The position numbers and the translations under genes were made by a program. Positions 53,970 to 64,000 of a stretch of 64,000 nt of DNA are shown piece after piece; the first letter of the stretch is position 1; each line of letters begins with the position of its first letter. Source of the stretch: Conoideocrella luteorostrata (Eukaryota; Ascomycota; Sordariomycetes; Hypocreales; Clavicipitaceae); assembly GCA_032433595.1 (NCBI GenBank), contig JASWJB010000105.1, positions 62,001 through 126,000 on the forward strand, given 5' to 3'. The notes below the pieces were generated by a model. The model searched no databases and was not told the origin of the DNA. It worked only from the letters and a program-made list of their open reading frames with translations.

Positions 53970-55268
53970 TCAGTCTACGCTTACTTCGTCCCAATCAACC
54001 CATCTCCGAATCACATCGTCCACTTTCCGAATCCCTTCCCTCGTCGCCTTGACCTCAAACCACTCCCGATGCTCCTTGCCACACGTTTCACAGGTTGGCA
54101 GGTCTGCGCGGAATCCCATGCCCGCCAATTCAATGTGAATCAAGCGTTCAACCCTACGACAGTGAGGCGTCGTTCGCGGCGTCCGACTTGTTCCCGGCCG
54201 GTCGTCTCCCCCGCCGCCGCCGCCGGCAGCAACATACGGATAGTAGCGCAACATTTCGATGTCATAGCCGCATTGTCGCTGCCACTGGTTCATCCTTCGC
54301 TGAACATTCGCCGCCCTTCCAATCTTGAGCAGCATTGTTTTCTTACCAGCCTTGCCGCCTGTGTCTGCAAATGTCGATACGACATCACTGGGCCGGCGCG
54401 AACGAGCAGGTGACGCAGACATGGACGGCGGTGCAAGAAGCGATCGGGCGGCATCAACCGGGGGTGGTGATGGCTTGTCTGTAGGTGTGAGCCAGAACAT
54501 GTAGATGTAGCCAGCCTCCTCAGAATCAGCGTACGGCTTGGCCAGCTCCGCCATCAATGCCGAAGCAGTGACCGTATCCAGCGTGTCTGGAATCAGATGC
54601 TTGAACTGGGCAGTCTGTGAGAGATTCGACTTTGCTGAGCGGTACGAGGCCTTGCCAGGGGAGACGTTGGGGGACGTGATTCGCTGATGATGGCCAGATA
54701 TTCCACCACTATGAGGCGGCAGCCGGCTATGAAGATTTGGCATCGAGGCTGAAGCGGGCTTCTGGATGGGATCCGGCTTGGGTCGCGGTTTCGGCCGAGC
54801 CGCCGGTTCGTTTACTTCCTCCAGCGGAACAGAGAAGCAAAAGCAAAAAGTGAGCTTTGGGCTCGTCTTCGGCCTGGTCTTGTGCTTAGGCGGCGCATGT
54901 GGTTGCGGTCTGCCATGCTGCTGCTTCCCGCTCTTTCTTCCCTGCAGATCCAAAACTCCCAGCCTGTCCGCGAGGGTATCCAAGCTGGAACGCTCCTCGA
55001 GTATGGGGGGTGCCGCGCTTTTCCGCGGCCCCGGGCTCGATTTCGCGGAATGGCTCGCCTGCTCCTTGTGCTGCCAGCAGTACAGAGTTTCGTCGCCCAA
55101 GTCTATCTTTGCGCCGCGGCCTCTAGGTGCGAGTGTAGCCTGGGCGGCGCCGCCCAAGGGTCTTCTGCACGGCCGACCGTTGGATGTAATGCCGCGGCAT
55201 GTCGAGCTCGGATTTTTGGAGTCGGCACGATCGAGAAGCGATTCGGGCGTGTTGGCGACAAACGGCAT
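53970..55268 (-). CDS. T5orf172 (DUF1766, GIY-YIG-related) domain protein
   Basis: A 432-residue single-exon protein. The first ~240 residues are low-complexity, basic and Pro/Ser-rich with a possible small zinc site at the N-terminus (CRGITSNGRPCRR ... YCWQH). The T5orf172 domain spans about 255-425: GYIYMFWLT opening, LLKIGRAANVQRRMNQWQRQC core, RLIHIELAGMGFRA, then CETCGKEHREWFEV. This domain is related to GIY-YIG nucleases and is common in fungal proteins of unknown role. A poly-Gly loop (encoded by GCC/GGC-type triplet repeats near 54215) interrupts the domain after the YYPYVA segment. Start at 55268 precedes the conserved-looking MPFVANTPESLLDR. Confidence 0.85.
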   Translation of the reverse strand: MPFVANTPESLLDRADSKNPSSTCRGITSNGRPCRRPLGGAAQATLAPRGRGAKIDLGDETLYCWQHKEQASHSAKSSPGPRKSAAPPILEERSSLDTLADRLGVLDLQGRKSGKQQHGRPQPHAPPKHKTRPKTSPKLTFCFCFSVPLEEVNEPAARPKPRPKPDPIQKPASASMPNLHSRLPPHSGGISGHHQRITSPNVSPGKASYRSAKSNLSQTAQFKHLIPDTLDTVTASALMAELAKPYADSEEAGYIYMFWLTPTDKPSPPPVDAARSLLAPPSMSASPARSRRPSDVVSTFADTGGKAGKKTMLLKIGRAANVQRRMNQWQRQCGYDIEMLRYYPYVAAGGGGGGDDRPGTSRTPRTTPHCRRVERLIHIELAGMGFRADLPTCETCGKEHREWFEVKATREGIRKVDDVIRRWVDWDEVSVD

Positions 55269-56485
55269 GGTGTGCTTTCACGATACGTCGGGCGTGTCTA
55301 TAGAGGCCCCGATCCTGCCGATATGATGCAGTATGAACAAAAGTGAAAAGAAAGGAGGGATTGAGAAAAAATGGCCGAGTCGACGACCGTGAGGCCGCCA
55401 AAGTGACCTCGAGTCACTCACATTGCTGTGCATGGCTCTGTGAATATGGTGGAAGCCCATCATGGCGATTTCGGGTGGCTGGGACGTTTGCTGCCTGCTA
55501 AGATGCCTGGTGCTGCAGTGCCACACCCGTACCCTTCCTTGCCCGACTCTCCGCCCCCCTTCATTTTTGTTCGCACGCCGCCTGAACTGCCATCCACCAC
55601 CACCAGACTCCACTCCAACTGCCATGTCAGTGATGCGGGAGGGGCCTAGAGTAGCGGGTACGTGCCGTCGGCCATGCATGTGGAGAGTACGGAGTAACTA
55701 GTAGGTGAATGGCCCGCCAGTCCCGACTCGACCGCGAGTAGGTCAACCAAACAGCTGCTTCGAACATTCACGCAGTGTGTTGAGCAGGTCTTTGAGGGCA
55801 TATTTGTAGCAAAACAACCAATTAATGACGTCACCACAGCGCGATGAGATGATACGCTGGCTGGGCGGGACGCGTGGGGGTTGTGTGCAGAGAGAATAAT
55901 GATGCAAGGGGCTTATGAGCAGACATTCGCAATCTGCAGAGGAAACGGGGAGTCGTGGCAATGACAAGCCAACAGAGCTATCCGTCTCGTCTCTGCATAT
56001 GGTATTTGAGCAGTCTTTTTGCAGACTAGTCAGTAACACAGTCTTGAAAATATGGCGATGTGTTTTTGCAGAGAGCGGCAGAGATTATTTTTCTGGAAAG
56101 CGAAGATCCTTGGGCTTTGGTGCTGGCAGAAAAACTACAAGAAGGGTCGACTCCCCTTTTCGAAATTGAACATCCTCCATTGGTTATTAGATCTTTGATG
56201 CGGCTGATTTGCTCTGTTGGACGGTTGTGTATCGATCATTACAAGTAGACAGCTTCCGCTGATAGTCATGATGGGGATGATTGGGCGTTTAGTGTCTTCC
56301 ATAGCTGCTTTGCGACGAACTTGCTGACAGCTATTCTGCTCGAAATTCCCCTAGTTCTCCGGCTCATTTATCAACATATTACACCAAAGGCTAAAGCAGC
56401 CCAAAACAACGGCCAGTTCATCATCAATGGACACAATCCTGTAGCATTTCTCCATGATGTGGCCGTAAAGCCAAACACAACATCG
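55269..56485. other. Intergenic, no gene seen
   Basis: About 1.2 kb. The left part is the T5orf172 promoter; a 133-codon minus-strand ORF there (55278-55679) is compositionally biased and probably untranslated leader. TACGGAGTA occurs near 55690. At 56060-56250 a short plus-strand ORF looks protein-like but has no recognised domain. Confidence 0.5.
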
Positions 56486-58403
56486 CTAAGGGATATCAAT
56501 GTCCAAGTCAAGCGGCACCACCGGCCACTTCTCACACGTGTGCAGGAGAGTCAACGACCCTAGTGCCTTCCCCTCCTGAGCCAACCGTGGCCCTTCCGTC
56601 ACCCAATATGCAAACCCTTTATAAAATTTGCTGCCGACACTACCAATTCCATCCCGTAGACGAGTAAACGTGAGAGCAAGCACCTCCAAGTCCTCCCTCA
56701 ATGATGGGTCCCTCGTCGGCTTTGGAGAGTGAGAACCATCATCCCCTCCGGTAGCTGCCCCCTTTTTGGAGTTCGACGGGCAGTAATACTCCACGATGAG
56801 TATGCGGCTGAACATAAATAGTAGAGATGCGATGTGAGCATTCAATACCAGCTGAGCAGAAGATCTAGAGGCTTGACGGATCATGGACACGCTATTTCGA
56901 GCTGCAGCCACACAATGCGGCCAGTGTGTTGCCAAGGAGCTTGGCCCTCCGAGAGTCTCGCCGTTTTTAAGAGGCCGGTGGTGCAGTGTAACGGTACAGG
57001 CTGTCAGGACAAAGTCCAGCCACAGTACACAGGGGAAGTCCTCGTAGGCAGCCGCAGACAAATCCGTTGCCGAGTTGGGCAACATGAGACGAATCCGGAT
57101 CAGGTGTGAGATGTATGTTTCCAACTCGGAATCGTGCTTTTCGTAGTCAAAATCAACGGCATGCATGAGCTCGCCAATGTCACCGAGCAAAATGTATGAC
57201 AGGATGAGAAGTTGGTGCATGCTGGCCGTTCTTCGACGACAGTGCTTTTGGACTGCGGTGATGGTTTCGCCGATATCCGAGGTAAACCGTATGGGATCCT
57301 TGACGGTAGGCTCCTCAGATGACACTGTGCATGCCTGGAAGAGCGAGTCCGGCATGGGGAAGTTGACCCGTAGTCGCCGGTCGTCGATGGCATGCACAAG
57401 TCCGACTGAGAAGCAGGTCCCACGATCATACATGTACAGCATCCAAATGACCCTCCGGACCTCCTCCTTTTCTATCCAGTCTCCTCCAAAATTGGCCCCG
57501 AATGCGGGGATGCTGTTGACTCTTCTGCCGCTGTCGAATTGACTGCAGCCTGTTGCCACGGCTTTGCGCCACGCATCTGCTAAGAGCATCCAGGTTGTGG
57601 AAAAGTCATTTGTGACGATGGCTTGATATATGATGAGGGCTGAGGCTTGGAGGGATTGGATGGCATGATCGCGAGAGTGTAACTGCCTCGTAACGTGGGT
57701 CTTGGCATCGATGAACCAGGTCTTTTGTCGGTGCTGCACCGCCTGGTCGGGGTGTGAACTTGCTGTCACCGCGGCTATTGCGAGAATCAGACAAGTAGGT
57801 ATGGTCCCGATTCCATTAGATTTTATGCGTTCTTCAAGCTTAGCCCTGTGGATGACTGGGACAAATGGGTACAGCCTTTCGAAGAATATATCGACGAGGT
57901 CCAGGAATGTATGCACATCTGGCAAAGTGTCCACACCCCGTGGCGATGTCGCATCTCTGGGAGAGCTAGAGTTTCTGGGAGTAGGCAGTCCGTCAACTTC
58001 GGAAGAGTCATGGGGAAAAGGCATGTTCAAGGGAGCAGTCTCGGGATTCAGGTTCAACCACTGGTTGGGATCGTCCCACGCTGGGGCTTGTATAGGAAGG
58101 ACAGCAGGATCCCAGATCTGAGGTTGCAGCTGCGACGAATCGCTCAGGTCCAGCCCTGCGATCCAGGCATTTTGGTCTGCAGCAGCTTGCGATGTTGGTG
58201 CGAGCGCCGAGTACAGGCAAAGGTCTCCGCGCTTGATGCATGATGCGCAAGACGGGCGAGTGCCCTGCTCAGCTGTAAGTATACTATTCTACGGGAGGGC
58301 AAAACGGGAGGGGAAAAAGAGAGAGAAGCATGCGTACATCACATTTCTTCTTCCTGGACCGGCACCCTGCGCAGACATTCTCAGACTTGGCCGGCGTGGA
58401 CAT
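56486..58403 (-). CDS. Zn2Cys6 transcription factor with fungal_trans domain
   Basis: Two exons, 58403-58338 and 58267-56486 (70-nt intron), 615 residues. The intron splits the zinc cluster; joined it reads C11-x2-C14-x6-C21-x7-C29-x2-C32-x6-C39 with the basic RSRKKKC segment, an exact Zn2Cys6 binuclear cluster. The middle-homology (PF04082-like) region begins around TFLDLVDIFFERLYPFVPVIH and extends past EEVRRVIWMLYMYDRGTCFSVGL. There is a Gly/Asp/Ser linker near residue 545. It sits directly upstream (in the same orientation) of no gene but is the nearest regulator to the SDR and transporter genes at 58.8-62.5 kb, so a local regulatory role is possible. Confidence 0.9.
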
Positions 58404-58784
58404 ATTTTATTATCGCTTGATTTGATAATCATTGTCCCAATGAGCTTGGAAGTCTAGTTAGTGAGTTACCCTCGGAGTTAGCGGATGGATGTAAGATGCT
58501 GACGTAATTAGATGGTGACAGCCATTCGCAGTCGTTCTTAGCCATTCGATTGTAGAATCAAGTTCAGTCAGTATCTTGGAGGCATATTTGGGCCGGAAAA
58601 AAAAAAGTATTTTTGAGCCAATTGGTTCTGTGTCGTTGCCTTGCCGCTATCAGTTTGTTGTGCGATTTTCCAAGGACGGGGAAACCAACAATAACCACGT
58701 GGGCAGTTACATGGGGATGAGGAAGAGTACGTCTGTATTATTATATACTTCCAAACGCAGGAGAAGCATCAATCTAAATGAGCC
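58404..58784. other. Intergenic between SDR 3' end and Zn2Cys6 start
   Basis: About 380 bp with the transcription-factor promoter. An A-run of nine is present near 58598. No gene seen. Confidence 0.5.
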
Positions 58785-59618
58785 TCAACTAAACTTGAAT
58801 TGGTCCTTTGAATCGCCCACCAGCCTGCCACCATTCGACTCCACCACCGCACCCGTAGCGAAAGTGTCCTTCATCAGATAGATGTACGATTCAGCAAGCT
58901 CCTCCGACGTGCCAACAGTGCCCAACAGGCTATCCTTCTTGAAGGACTCGAGAACAGCAGGCAAGCGGTCCTTTGGAATAGAGTCAAACAGCTCGGTGTG
59001 CACCGCACCAGGCATCACCGTGTTGACGCGCACCGGGCGCAGCGCCACGGCAAATCCCCGACCTAGGCCCTCCATGCCTGCGCTGGTTCCCGCCAGGATC
59101 GCAAACGCAGCGCTTGGGCGCCAGGAGGCACTGCCGGCAGTGAGCGTGAAGGAGCTCTTGACGCTCGCATTGATGTATTTGGGCAGATGCTTGGCTACAA
59201 AGATCGAGCCGTAGGTGCGCACGACATTCATCTTCTGGAGGTGCTCGACCGTGACCTCCTCGAGCTTGGGCAAGTTCAAGGCACCGCCAGCAGTGAAAAC
59301 CACATGGTCGAGCTTGCCTTTCTCAGAGGCAAACTCGAGTAGTGAGACGATGCTCTCATCCAAGCTATCAGGGTCGGAGAGGTCGCACGTCTTGGCGGTG
59401 ATGTTATCTGGTGAGAGGCCTACAGCTGTGGCATGGTCTCGGAGGCGGGAGACAGCCTTGTCTAGTTTGGCCTGCGTGGAACTGGAGACCGTAACGAAGG
59501 CGCCGTGCTCAACTGCAGCTTCGGCAACACTGAACCCGATTCCTGTTGAGCCTCCGAGGACCAGGACTCGGGAGCCCTGGAGCTTATTGGTGTATTTGAA
59601 GGGACCTTGAGTGGCCAT
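58785..59618 (-). CDS. Short-chain dehydrogenase/reductase-fold protein with altered active site
   Basis: A 277-residue single-exon Rossmann-fold protein. The cofactor motif GGSTGIG (22-28) is good, followed by the expected CDLSDPDS acidic segment (79-85) and the FTAGGA (NNAG-like) strand at 108-113. At the active site the canonical Tyr-x3-Lys is FAILA (172-176), so both the catalytic Tyr and Lys are absent, although VRVNTVMPGAVHTE after it is normal. A subset of fungal SDRs share this substitution. It may be a binding or regulatory protein or use a different mechanism. It lies between the Zn2Cys6 factor and the MFS transporter, all on the minus strand. Confidence 0.85.
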   Translation of the reverse strand: MATQGPFKYTNKLQGSRVLVLGGSTGIGFSVAEAAVEHGAFVTVSSSTQAKLDKAVSRLRDHATAVGLSPDNITAKTCDLSDPDSLDESIVSLLEFASEKGKLDHVVFTAGGALNLPKLEEVTVEHLQKMNVVRTYGSIFVAKHLPKYINASVKSSFTLTAGSASWRPSAAFAILAGTSAGMEGLGRGFAVALRPVRVNTVMPGAVHTELFDSIPKDRLPAVLESFKKDSLLGTVGTSEELAESYIYLMKDTFATGAVVESNGGRLVGDSKDQFKFS

Positions 59619-60577
59619 TGTCGCCAGTTATACGTAACGTAAGTAGTTAGGTGGAGTCGGGAGCATGTAAGTGAATTATTGATACGGTAGGTATCCAACT
59701 GAGGAATTCTGGGTAACGGATTGGCAACGGATTGAAAACTTTTGGCAAAGGGCGGCGCGCCTTTATATAGCCAAATCCATTCGGATAACAAGAAGCCATT
59801 CTCCCTCTCGAGTTATGGTTACTCCGCAAAGCTTGAGATGCGAATTCATCGTCAGCGCAGGGGCGACGGCGACGGCGACGGCGATCGGGCCGCTAGCGTC
59901 GGCGACGATTCCACTTTTTTGGTTGCCCCACCTATGGTCACCACCACATTGTACGTTATCGTCGGACTTTCAATTACTCCTAAGGTCGTTCGTAACGTAG
60001 GTATGGCGCCATCACTCAGAAAAACAGTCCTGTGTGATTACTCTAAGAAAGCTCTGTTATTGCGGAATGAATTCATGTTACCGTCAAGCATGCTTCCGCC
60101 ACGTCGGGTAGACAACGCCACCGCTCGCTCAAGGGATGCTTCTAGATAGGCTACTCCGTGACTACTCCGTTGTTACTCCGTAGCTACCGAGTTCTGGATT
60201 GGTCGAGGAACCACCAATCAACTCGCCAATATCGTTCTAAGATGACCGCATGTGGGCGTTGCGGCAGAACTTTTACCAATCATTACGGAGTGGTTGTTTT
60301 GTTTTATTTTATGTAGCATCGAGGGCACACTGCACAGTACACACATGAGATTTCTGATCATGTCAAACGATCGTGACGAATTTCGGTCACATGGCTATTG
60401 CTTCAAAGTAAATACATCAACTGGGAATAATTGTACTAAATTAACCATCCTCGGATTCAATAGGTGATGCAACTATCCCTATCCCGAATTGTCATCCCAT
60501 TCTAGATACCATTTTGCCAATTTGCAATATTCAGCGCCGACACAGCTTGCATCGATTAATTTTGATGGGCAAGGCAC
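59619..60577. other. Intergenic with repeated CTCCGT motifs
   Basis: About 960 bp. The SDR promoter includes a TTTATATAG box near 59761. Between 60147 and 60186 ACTCCGT recurs three times, and ATTACGGAGT appears near 60283. No gene supported; ORFs are short. Confidence 0.5.
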
Positions 60578-62459
60578 TCAAGAAGTGGTCTTGTCGACAG
60601 GAGGAGGAGTAACGGCCTTCTCCTCGTCATGTTCATGAGCGTCAGACAGCTTGTGTTCGGCCCGCCGCATGGCATCAATGTCACCATGCTCAGCATTCTC
60701 GGTACTCTTAGTGACAACACGCGTTCTCCAAGCAGGAGTGCCCAAGTATTTAATGCCGTTGGGGTCTTCAAACATGGCTTCGGTCTCTTCCAAGGTCTTT
60801 CCAGCTGTCTCGGGGAAGATGAAGAGAACATGGAAGAAAGCAACAGTGTTGAAAATGGCAAAGATGAGGTATGTCTTCCATTGGATGTTGTCAAACGCCG
60901 GAGGGACAAAGAGCCCAAGAGCAGTATTGAATGCCCAATTTGCGGAAGTTGCCAGAGCAACACCCTTACCACGGAGACGTAAAGGAAACAACTCTGGCGG
61001 GTAGGTCCAAGACACGGGGCCCCAGGTTGGAGCAAAAGAAGCAACGAAAAGATAGGTGCAGGCGACGAGGCCCTTCGCAGGGGCACCACTGAGCAGCATT
61101 GTAGTATCCCGTTGGTCGGCATTTGGAGGGATAATTTCGGCATGAACAGCAAGAATTCCAGTGTTGGCATACATCCAGGTTGCCATGAGGGCTGAGCCTA
61201 CCAACAGGGTGGGACGACGACCCCATCTGTCAACCCATAGAAGAGCAGGTACAGTCATGAACACATTGATAATATACTGGATGGACGATGCCAGTAAATT
61301 GGCATTGCCTGAGTATCCCGCCATTTTGAAGACAGTATTGATGTAGTACACTGTGCAGGGAATTAGTGGGTCTCCTCTCATCATCGATTGTGAAGGTGTC
61401 TGTGAAGTAACGACAAACCCCCTGGGCTAAGAACACAAAACTTACTCATGACGTTCATGCCAGTCAGCTGCGACCATATCTGAGTGAACAAACCAATCAC
61501 AGTTCGGTTAAGCATGTCGGGCTTGAAAAGATCCAGGTAGGTGACATTGGAGTGGCGCCGCTCAAATTCACACATGTCCTTGATGTCCTGCAGTTCCATG
61601 GCGACGAAGGGGTGGTCGAGGTCACCTTTGCCATGTACAAGAGCCAAAACAGACCGGCATTCCTCCCAGCGATCCTTTCGAGCCAGCCAGCGAGGAGACT
61701 CAGGCAAGAGCATCATCATAAAGAAAAGGAAGACGGCGGGTATCATCTGCAAGCCCCACGGAGCCCGGAAGGCCGCCTCGCGCCAACCATAATACGTGTT
61801 TTCCCCAATGAAAGAACAACCGTATGAGATGTAGTACATGATCAGGATACCCCAAGTAATGGCCCATTGCTGCATACCAATGAATCGGCCACGCTTAGAT
61901 GGCGGAGATATCTCAGCGATATATACGGGAACTTGGGCAGATTCGATACCAACACAGAAACCGTTGACGATACGGCCGACAATGAGCATACCGATGTTCT
62001 GAGAAGCACAGCAGAGGGTGGATCCAATCAGCCTGGGCACAAAAGAGTCAGTAAACTGGTTTAGCTGCAAGAACTCCGAGACTGTCTTCTGCTTTGAGGA
62101 TGTATTCGGTGCCACCTCTTGGGCATGACTGGCGGTGGCAGGTGTTTTTGGATGCCCTAGACTTACCAAATAATACAACCAACCATGATGGAGTATTTCC
62201 GGCCCAAGCGGTCGGAAAGCGGTCCAGAAATGAGAGCGCCGAGCCACGACCCAGCGGCCATTGAAGCCGTAATACCTCCCTGGACCAATGGCCTGGGACC
62301 AAAACAAGGCTTCGTATAAGGTGGCTCCTCATCTTGGTTGAAATAGCAGAGGTAGGCCTGCGTTCCAAGTTGAGCAGACAGGGACGAAATGTCAAATCCG
62401 AAAAGCCCACCGCCAACAACCGCCACGGCGGCGATGACGTAGATATTGCCAATCACCAT
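60578..62459 (-). CDS. MFS sugar transporter (hexose transporter family)
   Basis: Three exons: 62459-62167, 62032-61446, 61350-60578; 550 residues with about 12 predicted membrane spans. Signature motifs of the sugar-porter family are present: GGGLFGFDISSLSA in TM1, GPLSDRLGRK after TM2, IVGRIVNGFCVGIESAQVPVYIAE, RGRFIGMQQWAITWGILI, LPESPRWLARKDR before the central loop, GLFTQIWSQLTGMNVM, DRWGRRP, and FPETAGKTLEE after TM12. The GRFIGMQQW...ISYG segment and length fit fungal monosaccharide transporters. The cytosolic tail is charged and His/Asp/Glu-rich. Likely proton symport of a hexose or related sugar across the plasma membrane; the exact substrate cannot be told. Confidence 0.92.
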
Positions 62460-64000
62460 GTTAACCCCCAGTCCAGTCGAATACCACTTATAGTTGTCTG
62501 TCAGGTGTCAAAATTATGAGAAGTCGAGACAGTAACAAGAGAACAAACAGCCTCTCTAGCTGGTAGTAGAAACCATCTCTCGACAGCATGAGGGGAAGCC
62601 GGCAGGTGCCTCATTATATAAAGGTCTGCTGATCGGCAAGCTAACTCCCAGCAGCTGGCAGCGTGTTTGGGTGTGCTCTTGCCTCCCTCGGCCGTTTCTT
62701 TTGGGAAAGAGACACCCAGGAAGATTGCTAACACGTCGTACCCCTGTCGTACCCCGTAAGATACATTGGCAAGTACTCCGTATTAGTTGCTCCGTAACTG
62801 CTCCGTACTCCGCACACGGGTTGACTGGCATCAGCAAAGAACGGCTGACGCCACCTGGGCCAGCCCCCGGCCTGTAATTTGGCGCTGTCAGCTTTCCCCA
62901 GAAAGATGGCTGATGCGAGCTGCCGGTTTTGTGTGGACAGCCATGGAAGAAGGGGTGTGGGGGAGGCCAGGCCGTGAGGGGTTTGGCGGGAGCGACGATA
63001 GGACCTCGAGAGAAGAGCTTGTGTACATGCATTCTACCATATTATGACGTATTTTCGTGCGACGAGGATGATATCCCTGGTCATTGGCCATCAAAGCAAC
63101 AGCTTGTGACTTGGTAAAACGCTTCGAGTGTGGTTGGCGCGCATGGGACGGACCCCAGACGAAACCAAGCCAACAAACTATTGTACATGCAACTACGGAG
63201 TAGCAGCTACATACAGTACGATGATCCGTCACACGAAAATATTTTCCGGGAACAATGATCGTCGCTCAGATGCATGTCACCGAGCAATTGGCCGTCTGTT
63301 CGTCTGTTGCCAGGCAAGCTGCTTGACGGCGTACTACAAAATAGACCGCCAGTTAAACAAAGTTGGAGGGCAGTAAACAGCTTCCGTCGGCATTTTGCGA
63401 CCGACTGCTCCCCTCGATGCAGTTTTGTGCAATGTTGGAGCTTGCTCCGTATTCCGTGCCACGTCTGCGAGCGCGGTGTGCTGCGCAGTGTTCGGGTTGG
63501 GAGGCTAGGGTGCTGCAGACGGCAATGCCACCTGGTCATGGGTCACGATGGCCCCCATGGACGAGGGAAACAAGAAGCTGGGGCGGCGCCATGATACCGT
63601 ACAACCGCAATGGTGACGGACGGCTGCTTGTGGTTGCCGCCACATCTTCTCTCCATCCAGTGTATTGTACTCTGTACTCGGCACAGGACAGGTCGTTTAT
63701 GCACCCGGAGAGTTGCACCCTACCGCTAGCCCCAGGCACCACCAGTTGAATTAGCTCTCTTATAATGTCACCGCGGATAATGGCTGTATTGGAAAGCGAG
63801 TCGCTTGTTTCGAATGTCTCGTGGCAACCCGCTCCGCATTCCAAATGACAGGCCAGCTACTGCCCCGAGTTCCTGATTTCCGATATCTACCCCGTAGTTC
63901 ACGAAGCATTGGTGAATCAGGTTTGCCCTTCAGGTACTCCGTGCTCGCGTCGCACTCGTACTCGCGCAAGACTGATCGGGTACTGACAGAGCGATGGGGG
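62460..64000. other. Terminal intergenic region, no gene seen
   Basis: About 1.5 kb including the transporter promoter (a TTATATAAAGG box lies at 62613-62623 on the plus strand). TACTCCGTA-type motifs cluster at 62774-62815, 63193-63202, 63445 and 63932. Several ORFs up to 128 codons overlap without domain signal. Confidence 0.5.

Noticed and set aside
55278..55679. 133-codon minus-strand ORF upstream of the T5orf172 gene
   Set aside because: It runs into the 5' end of that gene in another frame and is compositionally biased; more likely leader or promoter.

Overview
This window is nuclear DNA of a filamentous ascomycete. The genes carry short spliceosomal introns (about 50-110 nt, GTRNGY donors, CTRAY-like branch points). 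The gene set is typical of Sordariomycetes and fits Hypocreales best: LysM protein plus subgroup-C chitinase, Zn2Cys6 factor, T5orf172 protein, cytosolic MnSOD. The retroelement is AT-enriched and stop-riddled in the way repeat-induced point mutation (RIP) produces. The order-level placement is inference; no species is claimed.

Layout. 0-12 kb is a compact housekeeping block: the N-terminal part of dihydroxy-acid dehydratase (Ilv3, cut by the window edge), mitochondrial ClpP divergent from an uncharacterised mitochondrial-looking protein, a stand-alone thioesterase, an ARMT1/DUF89-type phosphatase, a Ser/Thr-rich secreted protein and a cytosolic MnSOD. 13.5-23.2 kb is a transposon zone. A complete but dead 7.1-kb Ty3/gypsy chromovirus (276-bp LTRs, TSD CACAT) sits inside an older ~204-bp solo LTR (TSD GAGAG).

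23.7-29.3 kb holds a possible small-molecule locus: a circularly permuted ATP-grasp ligase divergent from a TauD-type Fe(II)/2-oxoglutarate dioxygenase, followed by a PaaK-like adenylate-forming enzyme. No PKS, NRPS or terpene synthase is visible. This is the best candidate in the window for an undescribed pathway.

29.3-54 kb is a decaying accessory zone with many LTR fragments, an F-box remnant, a six-LysM secreted protein with one in-frame TGA, and a divergent killer-toxin-type GH18 chitinase broken by a 1-nt frameshift and a 61-bp tandem duplication. It also holds an argininosuccinate synthase C-terminal relic and a subtilisin relic without catalytic His and Ser. Two apparently intact accessory genes (an F-box-family-like protein and a phosphotransferase-like protein) lie among them.

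54-62.5 kb is again orderly and wholly minus-strand: a T5orf172 protein, a Zn2Cys6 transcription factor, an SDR-fold protein lacking the catalytic Tyr/Lys, and an MFS sugar transporter. The last three could form a small regulated unit. 62.5-64 kb shows no gene. No rRNA, credible tRNA or CRISPR was seen. Exon boundaries were inferred by eye from splice consensus, phase and family conservation.
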